A stretch of DNA of 64,000 nt from CAZNNH01 sp964574335. GTDB lineage: Bacteria > Acidobacteriota > Vicinamibacteria > Fen-336. The notes beneath the pieces were generated by a model. That model made no database searches, was not told the DNA's origin, and worked only from the letters and a program-made list of their open reading frames with translations. A program made the position numbers and the translations under genes. The stretch is from assembly GCA_964574335.1 (NCBI GenBank), contig CAZNNH010000014.1:3234-67233 (forward strand), given 5' to 3'. This document shows positions 41,765 to 50,884 of this stretch, in pieces (the stretch's first letter is position 1; each line of letters begins with the position of its first letter).

Positions 41765-44443
41765 TCAAACCCCGCCCCTCGAGCGGACGGCCCGCGCACC
41801 GCGGCGACGCGCCGCTCCACAGGCTACGCCGGCCAGGGCCGAGAGCACGGCCAGGGCCGCGCCCAGGCCGAGGCCTGGCGCGGAGTAGCGGAGAGACACG
41901 CGGTGGGTCCCGGGCGGCAGCGGCACCGCCAGCTGGGCATGGTTCACCCGCACCACGGGAGTCGGGTGGTCGTCCACCTGCGCCGTCCAGCCGGGGTCCC
42001 AGGAGGTGGCCACCACCAGCCAGCCCGGTCCGCCCGCTCGCAGCAGGACGCGCCCCCCTCGGGCCAGCAGCACCTGGGCGCGCGAGGCTGGTCCGGCCGG
42101 AGGCGGAGTCAGCTCCGCGACGTCGGCCCCCACCGCGAGCGCTTCCCTCTCGACCGCCACTCCTTCCCGAGAGGGCGCGGCCAGCGCGGCCAGCACCGCT
42201 TCGTCATTCGGCAGCCGTCGCAGCTCGGGCACGACGTGGGCCTGTCCCACCGATCGTACCAGCTCGAACAGACGCACCTCGGGGGAAGCCGGAGCCGCGC
42301 GCAAGCGCCCCCTCTCGCTCACGTAACCGCTGACCAGCGAGACGGCCGCCGCCCGGGCCAAGCTGCCGTCGAAGGCGCCGAGCCGAGCCAGGGTGAATCG
42401 GCCCGGACCGGGAAGCCGTTCGACCTCGATGCCGTCGATGAGCAGCCGTCCGGGCAAGGGGATCCGGGCCAGGTATCGGTGGCCCTGGAAGCCCCCGCCG
42501 GGTCCTGGCCAGCTTTCGAGGATCGGGGCCCGGCGGTGGGCCACGCGGGGGCGCACGTCCTGACGGTCGTAGGCCCACTCCGCGGTGTGCTCGCCGGCGC
42601 GCAGCAGGAAGTCGATCGTGCGTCGCGACGCGAGCCGCGCTGAGACTCGCGCCACCGGCTCTCCGTCCGGTAGGCCGACCGAGTCGGACAGCCAGCTTCC
42701 CAGACGCAGCTCCGTGGCCGCCACCACAGGGAGCGGGAACAGGCGGGGTGAGCCGACGTCGATGGTGACGTCGAGGGTGTCGCCAAGCCCGAACCGATCG
42801 GCCTGGGTGGTGAGCGCCGTGGCGTGCGCTTGCACCCAGCGCACACCGAGCAGCTCGAGCCGGGCGGGGTCAGAGCGGAAGAACGCGCCGCGCAGCATCC
42901 CGGCGGGCCCGATGCCGTCGAGCGCCTGCCGGGTGCGCAGAGGCACCATCGGGTCGTACCCGCCGGCGCTCTGGCGACCGGTGAACGCCCCGAGGCCGCC
43001 CAGACCCAGGTCGAGCGGGTCGCTGGGCCACACCCGGGCCAAGGTCAGGATTCGCTCGTGGCGACGCGGTCCCATGGTCCGGTCGACCGCCATCCGGGTG
43101 GCCGTGCCAGGGTCCACCTCGCGGGTCAGCGGGGCGGAGTCCCAGACCTGTCGGCCGTGGGGCTGGAGGACGAACGAGACGGTCAGGGGCAGCAGCCACA
43201 CCGAGGCCACCACGGGGTCGCCGCTCTCGGCCAGGGAGAAGTAGAGGATCAGCGAGAGCGCCAGCACCCCCACCGCCCCGGCCAACGTCTGGGGAAGCGG
43301 CCCGAGCGCCGCCGCCGAGACCGACAGGGCGGCTGCCGAGGCCAGGCTGGTGAAGAGGAACAGGCCGCGCAGTCGTCGGCCCAGGGGCTGGTGGCGCGCC
43401 CGCCACTGGATCGAGAGCGAAAGCCCCGCCAGCACGCACAGCCCCAGCTCGAAGAGGAGCGCCGAGGCGCCAGGGGCCGCCAGCGGCCCCCGCCCCCACT
43501 GCAGCGCCAGGCAAACGCCGAGGGCGGCGATCCAAGCCCGAACCAAGGGATGGTTCAGCGCCAGAGGCAGGGCCGCCAGGGCCAGCGGCGCCGCCGGGGA
43601 GTGGGACACGTAGCGCAGGACCAGCCCGGTGACCCCGGCGAGCGGCGGGGGGCCAGAGGCCGCGAGATCGCTCACCTGACGCCCGGCCTGTGGGAGGGCG
43701 AGAAGTGCCGGCACCAGTTGGGGTGCGGCGAGACCGAGTCCGGTCGCCACGGCGAAGAGGCTCGACAACGCCGTCGCCCGGGGGCGCTCGTGCTCCAGCA
43801 GGTGGCCGATCAGCAGTCGGGCGAGAAGGGCGACGCAGCCGGCCCGGGCCGCCTCTGGGGATCCGGCGAGCAGGAGCAGGGCGAGCACGACGGCCAGACG
43901 AAGAGGGGCCCCACGCCTCAGGTGGTCCTCGGCCACCAGAAGCATCAGAGGGAGGAGCGGCGCCGCCACCACCGTCGCGGTGTCGCCGAGGTGCCCCACC
44001 AGGTACGGGCCCAGGGAGAAGCTGACCCCGGCCAGGAAGGCCCCCACCGGGTGGGCCCCCAGCCGCCGGAGATAGAGGTACAGCAGGACACCGGCCGCCG
44101 ACAGCGACAGCAGCACCAGGAGCTGAAAAGCGAGCAGCGGCGGAAGCGCCGACAGCAGCAGCATCGGGGGGTAGAACGCCCCCGGGCGATAGGCCGCCAG
44201 CAGCGGGGTTCCCGAAAAGATGGTGTCGTTCCAGAGCGGCAGCTGGCCACGGCTGTAGGCGGCCCAGACCTGGGCCCGCAGCGGAAGGTGGAGGGCGGCG
44301 CCGTCCCCGGGCGCGAGCAGCCGCCCATTCGACCAGGCCGGCGCGTGGGCGATCACCGGCGAGAGGGCCAGCGCCAGCAGGACCCACGCCTCGCCGCTGC
44401 GGCGCCTGCGCTTCGGCGTCCTGCCGGCGACCGTCTCGCTCAC
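41765..44443 (-). CDS. YfhO family membrane protein
   Basis: An 892-residue protein. About 12 membrane segments are followed by a long extracytoplasmic region and a last segment near the C-terminus. YfhO hallmarks: the loop GRLLAPGDGAALHLPLRAQV and LPLWNDTIFSGTPLLAAYRP near the N-terminus, and the terminal VVATSWDPGWTAQVDDHPTP followed by PPGTHRVSLRYSAPGLGLGA. Some YfhO proteins glycosylate lipoteichoic acid with polyprenyl-linked sugars, so a GT-C function is plausible. It is 25 bases downstream of a GT2 gene of the type that makes such donors. Confidence 0.85.
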   Translation of the reverse strand: MSETVAGRTPKRRRRSGEAWVLLALALSPVIAHAPAWSNGRLLAPGDGAALHLPLRAQVWAAYSRGQLPLWNDTIFSGTPLLAAYRPGAFYPPMLLLSALPPLLAFQLLVLLSLSAAGVLLYLYLRRLGAHPVGAFLAGVSFSLGPYLVGHLGDTATVVAAPLLPLMLLVAEDHLRRGAPLRLAVVLALLLLAGSPEAARAGCVALLARLLIGHLLEHERPRATALSSLFAVATGLGLAAPQLVPALLALPQAGRQVSDLAASGPPPLAGVTGLVLRYVSHSPAAPLALAALPLALNHPLVRAWIAALGVCLALQWGRGPLAAPGASALLFELGLCVLAGLSLSIQWRARHQPLGRRLRGLFLFTSLASAAALSVSAAALGPLPQTLAGAVGVLALSLILYFSLAESGDPVVASVWLLPLTVSFVLQPHGRQVWDSAPLTREVDPGTATRMAVDRTMGPRRHERILTLARVWPSDPLDLGLGGLGAFTGRQSAGGYDPMVPLRTRQALDGIGPAGMLRGAFFRSDPARLELLGVRWVQAHATALTTQADRFGLGDTLDVTIDVGSPRLFPLPVVAATELRLGSWLSDSVGLPDGEPVARVSARLASRRTIDFLLRAGEHTAEWAYDRQDVRPRVAHRRAPILESWPGPGGGFQGHRYLARIPLPGRLLIDGIEVERLPGPGRFTLARLGAFDGSLARAAAVSLVSGYVSERGRLRAAPASPEVRLFELVRSVGQAHVVPELRRLPNDEAVLAALAAPSREGVAVEREALAVGADVAELTPPPAGPASRAQVLLARGGRVLLRAGGPGWLVVATSWDPGWTAQVDDHPTPVVRVNHAQLAVPLPPGTHRVSLRYSAPGLGLGAALAVLSALAGVACGAARRRGARAVRSRGGV

Positions 44444-44468
44444 CGCCTTCCTGCGCTGGAGCGACGGC

Positions 44469-45320
44469 TCACCTGCGATCCTGACCCGCCGCGATCTGCT
44501 CCGAGATCAAGCCGAAGAGGAACACCACCACGGCGAGCTGAATCAGCAGCGCCGAGCCCATCGGGATCTTGCCGAAGCGGAAGACGTTCCAGATACCATA
44601 CGCCACCCCCAGCAGCAGGGCCGCCGCGCTCACGGGGAAGAAGACCCGCAGAGGGCTGTAGAGGGTGACCAGCTTGAGGATGATCAGCAGGAAGCGGATC
44701 CCATCCCGCAGCACCCGAACCTTGCTGCGGCCGATCCGGGGTCGGGCGTGGATCGGGACGAAGGCGACGTTGTGGCCCGACTTGAGCAGCGCCAGACAAG
44801 AGGTCGTGGGGTACGAGAAGCCGTTGGGCAGAAGCGGCAGGATCTCGACCAGGCGCTCGCGCCGCGCCGCCCGGAAGCCCGAGGTGAGGTCCGGGATCGG
44901 CCGGCCCGTGAGCCAGGAGGCGAGCCACTGGAAGACCGCGTTGCCCACCGCGCGCACCAGGGGCTGGTCCCGCGCGGAGCGGGCCCCGATCACCAGGTCG
45001 TGGTCTTCCAGCGGCTGGATCAGCTTCAGCGCTTCTTCGGGAGGGTGCTGGCCATCGGCGTCGATGAGCAGGACGAAGTCTCCCCGGGCGGCTCGGATCC
45101 CGGTCTTCACCGCGGCGCCGTTCCCCTTGTTGTAGGGGTGACGGATCACCTGGGCCCCGGCGGCGGCCGCGCGCTCGCCGGTCGGGTCGGTCGAGCCGTC
45201 GTCGACCACGATCACCTCGAGCCAACGTTGCTCCCGGAGCAGGCCGGCGACGGTCGAGCCCACCACCTCCGCCTCGTTGAAGGCGGGCACCACCACCGAG
45301 ACCTGGCTGGGATCAGCCAC
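44469..45320 (-). CDS. Glycosyltransferase family 2 with two C-terminal membrane segments
   Basis: A 283-residue polyprenyl-phosphate glycosyltransferase-like protein: VSVVVPAFNEAEVVGSTVAG, EVIVVDDGSTDPTGERAAAA, YNKGNGAAVKTGIRAARGDF and LIDADGQHPPEEALKLI. Two hydrophobic segments close the protein (VFFPVSAAALLLGVAYGIWN and ALLIQLAVVVFLFGLISEQI). This layout is that of GtrB/DPM-type enzymes, which charge undecaprenyl phosphate at the inner leaflet. It overlaps the upstream GT2 gene by eight bases. Confidence 0.9.
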   Translation of the reverse strand: MADPSQVSVVVPAFNEAEVVGSTVAGLLREQRWLEVIVVDDGSTDPTGERAAAAGAQVIRHPYNKGNGAAVKTGIRAARGDFVLLIDADGQHPPEEALKLIQPLEDHDLVIGARSARDQPLVRAVGNAVFQWLASWLTGRPIPDLTSGFRAARRERLVEILPLLPNGFSYPTTSCLALLKSGHNVAFVPIHARPRIGRSKVRVLRDGIRFLLIILKLVTLYSPLRVFFPVSAAALLLGVAYGIWNVFRFGKIPMGSALLIQLAVVVFLFGLISEQIAAGQDRR

Positions 45321-46281
45321 TCCCGCCCCGCCCCGTCCGCCCCTCGAGCTCGAGCTCGAGCTTGCGAACCCGGTACAGGAGATCCTCGAGGAGCTTGCGG
45401 TTGCTGGCGATCAGGTCCGCCATGATCCCCCAGAGCAGGGTCTGGAAGCCCAGGATCAGCAGCAGCACGGTCAGGATGGCGGACTGGATGTGGCCCCGGA
45501 CGTCACCCATCCACCAGAAGTAGGCGTAGCGCAACCCCAAGGCCCCCCCCGCGGCGAGCAGCGCGGAGCCGAGCAGGATGAAGACCTTGAACGGCTCGTA
45601 CATCGCGTAGATGCGCAGGATGCTGGCCGCGCTCCGCTTCACGTACTCCCAGGTGGAGGTGAACAGATGCGAGGGCCGCGTCTGCCGGGCCTCGATCCGG
45701 AGGCTGGTGACCGCCAGCTTCTTCTTCCCGGCCTGGATCACCGACTCGAGGGTGTAGGTGAACTCGCTGATGATGTTGAGGCGAAGCGCGGCTTCGCGGG
45801 TCAGGGCCCGGAAGCCGCTGGTGGTGTCCGGGACCTTGGTGCCCGAGACCTTGCGGACCACCCACGAGCCCAGCCACTGGAGCCCGCGCTTGGTCACCGA
45901 GAAATGGCGCACCTGAGAGACGCCGCGGTCCCCGATCACCATGTCCGCCTCACCCGCCAGGATCGGCTCGATCAGCCGGGGGATCTCGGCGCTCGGGTAC
46001 TGGTTGTCGGCGTCGGTGTTGACGATGACGTCGGCGCCGAGCCGGAGACAGGCGTCCAGACCGGCCATGAAGCCGTGGGCCAGGCCCTTGTGGCGCGTGA
46101 AGCGCACCACATGGTCCGCCCCGTGTCGCCGCGCCGTCTCGGAGGTCGTGTCGCTCGAGCCGTCGTCGACTACCAGGACCTCGACCCGGTCGATCCCGGC
46201 GATCTGGCGGGGGATCCCAGCCAGCGTCTCGGGCAGGGTCGCTTCCTCGTTGAGGCACGGGATCTGGACGATCAGCTTCAT
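45313..46281 (-). CDS. Glycosyltransferase family 2 with two C-terminal membrane segments
   Basis: A 322-residue protein with the same layout as its downstream neighbour: KLIVQIPCLNEEATLPETLA, RVEVLVVDDGSSDTTSETA, TRHKGLAHGFMAGLDACLRL and the DxD in IVNTDADNQYPSAEIPRLI. Two membrane helices follow near residues 230-300 (VFILLGSALLAAGGALGLRY and SAILTVLLLILGFQTLLWGI), then a charged tail of leucine/glutamate heptad character. The two adjacent genes may have arisen by duplication, yet they differ enough to use different sugars. ATG 46281 gives the canonical start; the frame extends upstream without homology. Confidence 0.9.
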   Translation of the reverse strand: MKLIVQIPCLNEEATLPETLAGIPRQIAGIDRVEVLVVDDGSSDTTSETARRHGADHVVRFTRHKGLAHGFMAGLDACLRLGADVIVNTDADNQYPSAEIPRLIEPILAGEADMVIGDRGVSQVRHFSVTKRGLQWLGSWVVRKVSGTKVPDTTSGFRALTREAALRLNIISEFTYTLESVIQAGKKKLAVTSLRIEARQTRPSHLFTSTWEYVKRSAASILRIYAMYEPFKVFILLGSALLAAGGALGLRYAYFWWMGDVRGHIQSAILTVLLLILGFQTLLWGIMADLIASNRKLLEDLLYRVRKLELELEGRTGRGGSG

Positions 46282-46342
46282 CTCGGGTGGTGCCGCTGGA
46301 GCCTCGACTGCGAGAACGGTAGCACAGCGTGCCCGGGCGCCG

Positions 46343-47269
46343 TTAGGCGCGGCCGGTGCGTCGCTCGACGCCGGCACGCCAGCCGGAGTAGAAGCGGAAC
46401 TGCCCGACGTTGTCGAGCACGGGCAGACCCGTCGGCCGTCGCTCCAGCCCACGTCCCGCCGAGAGGGCAGCGGCGCCGCCTCGGGGCTCCTCGGCCGGCG
46501 CCAGCGCGGGGGTCAGGCGGTCGAAGCCCGTATCCAGCGATGCCGGCGTGAGGAGCCTCAACCAGCGGCCCAGCTCCAGCAAGGACGACGCCCCGAAGCG
46601 CCGCTCTCCCCGAAGCTCCAGCGTGTCGGCATCGATCTCGAAGGGTCGGAGATCCCCGGTGTGCCGCAGGTGGAGCTGGAAACGAGCTCCCGGCGCCAGC
46701 GTTGCGCTGCGAACCCGTTTCGGCGAGTCGAAGCCGGTCATGTACTGGCGGCGGATGGCTCCGCGCACCACCAGGAGCAGGTCGGGCGGGTCCAGCCGAC
46801 GCCCGCCCTCTTCGCTCTCCACCTCCAGCCGGCCGGCAGCGAAGCTCGCCGCCAGGACCCGAAACGGCTGGCTGGCCGCAAGGATCTCGGTCTCGGGAAC
46901 CAGGGTGACGGCGAGGCCGAGAGACGCCAGCCGGGACCCCTCGGCCGCCGCCTCGTCGTTGGGAGCCACCAGGTGAGGCTGGTAGCCCGATCGGCGCACC
47001 CGTTGGCCGGCCTCGTAGCGGGTGAGACCGAGGGCCGAGGCCACTTGCTCCGGGCTCGCTTCCGAAAGGTCGAAGACCACCATCGACCGTTCGCGGCCGG
47101 GGCCGGCCGCTTCCCCGGTAGGTGACGTGATGGACCGAGCCGAACCCTCTGCCGCCTCGACCAGCGCGGCGGGCAGCGACCTGCCGCAGTAGACGCACAC
47201 CGGCCGGGCCACCGCCACCGGGCGGCGGCAGCCCGGGCAGACACCGGCTGGAGGAGGTCCCAGGCTCAC
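46343..47269 (-). CDS. Zinc-ribbon protein of unknown function
   Basis: A 308-residue soluble protein I do not recognise. Residues 10-30 hold two Cys pairs (VCPGCRRPVAVARPVCVYCG), a zinc ribbon. A following segment, VVFDLSEASPEQVASALGLT, then YEAGQRVRRSGYQPHLVAPN, resembles the short helix-turn segments of proteins that score sequence or regulate, but no known family is clear. The C-terminal half is a mixed alpha/beta region (RRLDPPDLLLVVRGAIRRQY). It starts at GTG 47269, overlapping the TGA of ychF, so the two are coupled. Fusions and co-expression with ychF could mean a translation-linked role, but that is speculation. Confidence 0.75.
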   Translation of the reverse strand: MSLGPPPAGVCPGCRRPVAVARPVCVYCGRSLPAALVEAAEGSARSITSPTGEAAGPGRERSMVVFDLSEASPEQVASALGLTRYEAGQRVRRSGYQPHLVAPNDEAAAEGSRLASLGLAVTLVPETEILAASQPFRVLAASFAAGRLEVESEEGGRRLDPPDLLLVVRGAIRRQYMTGFDSPKRVRSATLAPGARFQLHLRHTGDLRPFEIDADTLELRGERRFGASSLLELGRWLRLLTPASLDTGFDRLTPALAPAEEPRGGAAALSAGRGLERRPTGLPVLDNVGQFRFYSGWRAGVERRTGRA

Positions 47270-48333
47270 ACGTTGAAGCGGAAGTTGATCACGTCCCCGT
47301 CCTGCACCTCGTAGTCCTTCCCTTCGAGGCGCAGCAACCCCCGCTCTCGGCAGGCGGAAAGAGAGCCGAGGGCGAGGAGGTCGCTGGCCGAGACCACCTC
47401 GGCACGGATGAAGCCGCGCTCGATGTCGGAGTGCACGGCAGCGGCGGCCCGCTGTGCTCGAGTTCCCCGGCGGATGGTCCAGGCGCGGCACTCGTCCTCG
47501 CCGACGGTCAGGAAGGAGATGAGGCCGAGGAGCTGGTAGGAGGCTTGCACCACCCGCTCCAGCCCGGACTCGCGGAGGCCCATGTGCTCGCGGAATGCGC
47601 GCGCGTCCTCCGGTGCGAGCTCCTGCAGCTCGGCCTCGATCGGCGCCGAGACCGGGCACAGGGCCTGGCCCGGGCGCTCCGCCAGGGTGCCGAGGCCCAT
47701 GGCGTGAAGCCTCTGCGGCGCGTCGCGGATCTCGTCCTCTCCGAGGTTCACGACCACAACCACCGGCTTGGCCGACAACAGGGCGTAGCCCTGGAGGCGG
47801 CCGGACTCTTCCGCCGACAGCCGGAGCTCCCGCAACGGCAGCTCCGCCTCAAGCGCCTGCTTGAGCCTCTGGAAGAGCTCCCGCTCGGCGACCTCCTCGG
47901 GTCGCCGGGTCTTCTTGATGCTGGACTCGAGCCGCAGCACCCGCCGCTCGGCCAGGCCCAGGTCGGCCAGGATCAGCTCCAGCTCCAGAAGACGCGCGTC
48001 CCGAAGCGGATCGACGGAGCCTTCCGGATGGGGCACGGTGTCGGCGTCGAAGGCCCGCACCACGTGGACCAGAGCGTCGATCCCGCGCAGCGCCGGCAGA
48101 TCCACCAACGCGGCGCTCTGACCCGGGCTGACGCCGGGAAGGTCCACGTACTCGACGACGGCTGGCGTCGTCTTGCGGGGATGGAAGAGCTCGGCCAGCG
48201 CCGTCAGCCGTGCATCAGGGACGGACGCCATGCCGCTGCGCGCCTCCGGCTTGGCCGACGGCGGCGCACCGGTCAGGAGCTGAAACAGGGTGCTCTTTCC
48301 AGAGTAGGGGAGTCCGATGATCCCGGCCTTCAC
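47266..48333 (-). CDS. ychF: YchF/OLA1 family P-loop NTPase
   Basis: A 355-residue Obg-related, ribosome-associated ATPase. The P-loop is GIIGLPYSGKSTLFQLLTG, switch II is VVEYVDLPGVSPGQS, and the base-recognition region NLGED replaces the usual NKxD, as expected for YchF, which prefers ATP. The central coiled-coil part (ERRVLRLESSIKKTRR) and the C-terminal TGS domain (TIRRGTRAQRAAAAVHSDIE then GFIRAEVVSASD) are present, ending VQDGDVINFRFNV. The GTG start lies six bases after a perfect TATAAT, implying a leaderless mRNA. It heads the long minus-strand glycan run. Confidence 0.95.
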   Translation of the reverse strand: MKAGIIGLPYSGKSTLFQLLTGAPPSAKPEARSGMASVPDARLTALAELFHPRKTTPAVVEYVDLPGVSPGQSAALVDLPALRGIDALVHVVRAFDADTVPHPEGSVDPLRDARLLELELILADLGLAERRVLRLESSIKKTRRPEEVAERELFQRLKQALEAELPLRELRLSAEESGRLQGYALLSAKPVVVVVNLGEDEIRDAPQRLHAMGLGTLAERPGQALCPVSAPIEAELQELAPEDARAFREHMGLRESGLERVVQASYQLLGLISFLTVGEDECRAWTIRRGTRAQRAAAAVHSDIERGFIRAEVVSASDLLALGSLSACRERGLLRLEGKDYEVQDGDVINFRFNV

Positions 48334-48339
48334 GCTGGG

Positions 48340-48345
48340 ATTATA
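48340..48345 (-). promoter_or_regulatory. Consensus -10 box of ychF, leaderless arrangement
   Basis: Minus-strand TATAAT (48345 to 48340) ends six bases before the GTG at 48333, and no ribosome-binding site intervenes. The -10 box of the divergent VWA gene is only 25 bases away. Confidence 0.65.
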
Positions 48346-48369
48346 GGCCCCCGCCCCAGCCGACGGGGG

Positions 48370-48375
48370 TACAAT
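48370..48375 (+). promoter_or_regulatory. -10 box of the VWA gene
   Basis: TACAAT ends 11 bases before the ATG at 48387. It is back to back with the ychF promoter. No clear -35 was identified in the GC-rich flank. Confidence 0.5.
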
Positions 48376-48386
48376 GGGCGGCGCTC

Positions 48387-49919
48387 ATGGCCTGCGTTGC
48401 CGCCCTCCTCCTGCTCCTGCTCGGCGCCCCGGAGCCGTCGCCGCCGCCGCCGGCGTCCCCGGCCGGCGACGAGCCGGTCATCCTGTTCCTGATCGACAAC
48501 TCGGCCTCGTTGCCTCCGCTCGACCCGGACGAGAAGCGGATCGAGGCGCTCGAGCAGATGTTCTCGTTCCTGAAGGGGGCGCCGTACCGGCTGATCCTGT
48601 TCGGAGGCCGGCGGGAGATCCACGTCGACGACGTGTCGTACTACCGCAACGACGGCCAGTGGACCGACCTGTACTTCGCCTTCGTCAAGGCCCAGGAGCT
48701 GATGGCCGGCTATCCGCAAGGGACCCGCTTCCGGCTGGTCCTGCTCACCGACGGGATCATCGACCCCCGGCCGGCCGACTGGAAGGACATGAAGGTCCCC
48801 GCCGGAGCGGACCTACGCATCTTCTCCGGCCAGAAGGTCATCCAGCTGATCCGCGAGCTCAAGGTGCCGCTCTACGTGATCCTGGTCGGGGACCTCCCCA
48901 AGGAGGGCATCCTCTCGACCGGCGATCTGGCCCCGCCGCTGGTGCTGGAGATGGTGGAGGCGGCCAACGGCACGGCCGCCTCGCCGATGGCTCAGTCGCT
49001 GGCCGGGTTTTTCGATGACGACGGCGTGCTGCTGCGCAAGTTCGTGTTCCGGGTCGCCCCGTACGAGGGCCTCCGCAAGATCGAGACGGTGGTGCGCCGG
49101 ATCGTGGCGGCGCCGAGCGGCATCGTCGAGCTGCAGTTCCTCACCTTCCTGGCGCTGCCCCTGACGCTCTTCCTGCTGCTGCTCCTGGGTGTCCTGGTGC
49201 GCTCGTTCCCTGGCAAGGGGGACGCGGAGATCCTGGAGCTGAGCCAGGGTGTGCCGCTGCACATCACGGCCGATCGCCTGCACAAGCTGGAGTCGGGCTG
49301 GGCCACAACCGGGCTGGCGCTGGTCCCTGACGCCAAAGGTGCCTCCGCCACATTCACCTACAAGGCGGCGCCCCTCGACCTGCGTGGCGCCGGGCTGGAC
49401 ACGGCCGGTCTCGATCCGCAGTCGCTGCACCTCATCTCGCTCGAGCTACCGGAGCTCAAGCGCGAGCTGAGCCGCTATGCCGAGACCGGCTCCAAGGAAG
49501 AGAAGATCTACGCCTTGAACCTCGAGTACATGGCCAAGAGCTTCGACCCGGTCGCGGCCGAGCGGATCCTGTCCACCGAACCCGGCGGCCGGCGTAGCCA
49601 GGCACCGCTGGACTTCTTGCGCGCCAAGGCCCACCTTCTCTTCGACGAGACCCTGAAGCGGAAGCTCACCGAGCCCCGGGCCCAGATGGTGAGCTACGGG
49701 CCGAAGGGCACGCGGATGGATCTCCTTCCGGGCTCCCGGCCCCGCATCGGCCGATACGGGTTCGTCGTCACCAGTCTCGAGCGCGGAGGCCGCCGTGACG
49801 TCCGCCTGACCCTGTCGTACGACAGGGTGCCCTCTCTTCTTGGTATGAAGAGCTGGCTGCCGGGCGTCATCCAAAGGGCCTTCCGGCTTCGCCGCAGCAG
49901 CCGGCGCGTGGTCTCCTGA
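48387..49919 (+). CDS. VWA-like exported membrane protein
   Basis: A 510-residue protein with an N-terminal signal segment (CVAALLLLLLGAPEPS) followed by a proline-rich linker. Residues 30-210 look like a von Willebrand factor A domain: ILFLIDNSASLPPLDP gives the DxSxS metal site, and LVLLTDGIIDPRPADW supplies the later Asp. A membrane segment follows near residue 255 (FLALPLTLFLLLLLGVLVRS). The C-terminal 240 residues are soluble and presumably cytoplasmic, with a beta-rich end (DLLPGSRPRIGRYGFVVTSL). This topology suggests a sensor or a scaffold. Its stop is 38 bases before the PilZ gene. Confidence 0.75.
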   Translation: MACVAALLLLLLGAPEPSPPPPASPAGDEPVILFLIDNSASLPPLDPDEKRIEALEQMFSFLKGAPYRLILFGGRREIHVDDVSYYRNDGQWTDLYFAFVKAQELMAGYPQGTRFRLVLLTDGIIDPRPADWKDMKVPAGADLRIFSGQKVIQLIRELKVPLYVILVGDLPKEGILSTGDLAPPLVLEMVEAANGTAASPMAQSLAGFFDDDGVLLRKFVFRVAPYEGLRKIETVVRRIVAAPSGIVELQFLTFLALPLTLFLLLLLGVLVRSFPGKGDAEILELSQGVPLHITADRLHKLESGWATTGLALVPDAKGASATFTYKAAPLDLRGAGLDTAGLDPQSLHLISLELPELKRELSRYAETGSKEEKIYALNLEYMAKSFDPVAAERILSTEPGGRRSQAPLDFLRAKAHLLFDETLKRKLTEPRAQMVSYGPKGTRMDLLPGSRPRIGRYGFVVTSLERGGRRDVRLTLSYDRVPSLLGMKSWLPGVIQRAFRLRRSSRRVVS

Positions 49920-49957
49920 TGGGGTGCGAGGCTCGGCGGCGCAGAGGCTAGACGGCG

Positions 49958-50884
49958 ATGTCCACGCCGGTGCTGGTGGCCGGGTTCGACGGTCGCAGCC
50001 TCCTGCTGGAGGCACCGATCCTGAAGCGGGAGGGTCATCCCGTCGAGATGTGCGCTTCGGGGCGGTCCGTGCTGGAGGCGCTGGCGGCACGGAGCAGCCG
50101 ACTGCTAGTGCTGGGTCCCGACGTTCACGACCTCGGGCTGGCTGAGCTGATCCGTCAAGTTCGAGCCAGCCCGCTCACCCGGCGGATCTCGATCCTGGCT
50201 CTGCTCCCCAGCGGTGAGGCCCCGGAAGCCGAGGAAGGACTCCTTCTGGCCGGGGCCAACGCCGCGTTGCGCCGCCCCCTGGACTCGTCGCTGCTCGAGC
50301 AGTGGATCGTCAAGCTGCTCCAGGTGCCGCGCCGCACCGACGTCCGGGTCCCGGTACGCGGCCACGTGGTCGGGATGCCACGAGCGGCAGCCGGGCGGTT
50401 CTACGGCCTGAGCCGGAACCTGAGCCTCAACGGCCTGCTGGTGGCCTGCCCGGAGGAGCTGGCCCCGGAGCACGACGTCGAGCTGGAGGTCCACCTCGAG
50501 GGCCCGTACCCTCGCCTTCGCGCCCTCGGCAGGATCGTGCGCCAGGCCGGTGAGGTGGCCTGGCCGTACCGCGGGTACGGCATCGAGTTCCTCCTGGTGC
50601 CGCCCGAGTCCCAGGAGACGATCGCCAACCTGGTGGCGGGCGAGCGCGAGCCCGACCGCGGAAGCCCCGACCAGCCGCGCATCCGAGCCACGGTCGAGCA
50701 CGAGACCTGGGTGTACGAGATCCTCGACCCGGTCCGGAAGGGCGACATCTGGCAGGTGGAGATCCGGCGCGGGCCGCGAGAGCGCTGGCGTCCTGGCGCG
50801 GGTGGCCCTTTCTACGTCGTGGTGGGCAGCTCTCCCGAGGCCGCCCATCGGGAGGCCAGAGCCTTCGTCGAGGGGCAGGACTGA
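49958..50884 (+). CDS. PilZ domain protein with degenerate receiver domain
   Basis: A 308-residue protein. Residues 1-120 resemble a response-regulator receiver, but the phosphoacceptor region reads LLVLGPDVHDLGLAELIRQV, with Gly-Pro at the place where the Asp is expected, so it is probably not phosphorylated. The PilZ domain follows: RRTDVRVPVRGHV supplies the RxxxR pair and YGLSRNLSLNGLLVAC the NxSxxG motif that bind cyclic di-GMP. A C-terminal 70-residue domain contains ETWVYEILDPVRKGDIWQVE. It would link c-di-GMP to surface glycan or motility. The next gene overlaps its stop by four bases. Confidence 0.85.
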   Translation: MSTPVLVAGFDGRSLLLEAPILKREGHPVEMCASGRSVLEALAARSSRLLVLGPDVHDLGLAELIRQVRASPLTRRISILALLPSGEAPEAEEGLLLAGANAALRRPLDSSLLEQWIVKLLQVPRRTDVRVPVRGHVVGMPRAAAGRFYGLSRNLSLNGLLVACPEELAPEHDVELEVHLEGPYPRLRALGRIVRQAGEVAWPYRGYGIEFLLVPPESQETIANLVAGEREPDRGSPDQPRIRATVEHETWVYEILDPVRKGDIWQVEIRRGPRERWRPGAGGPFYVVVGSSPEAAHREARAFVEGQD

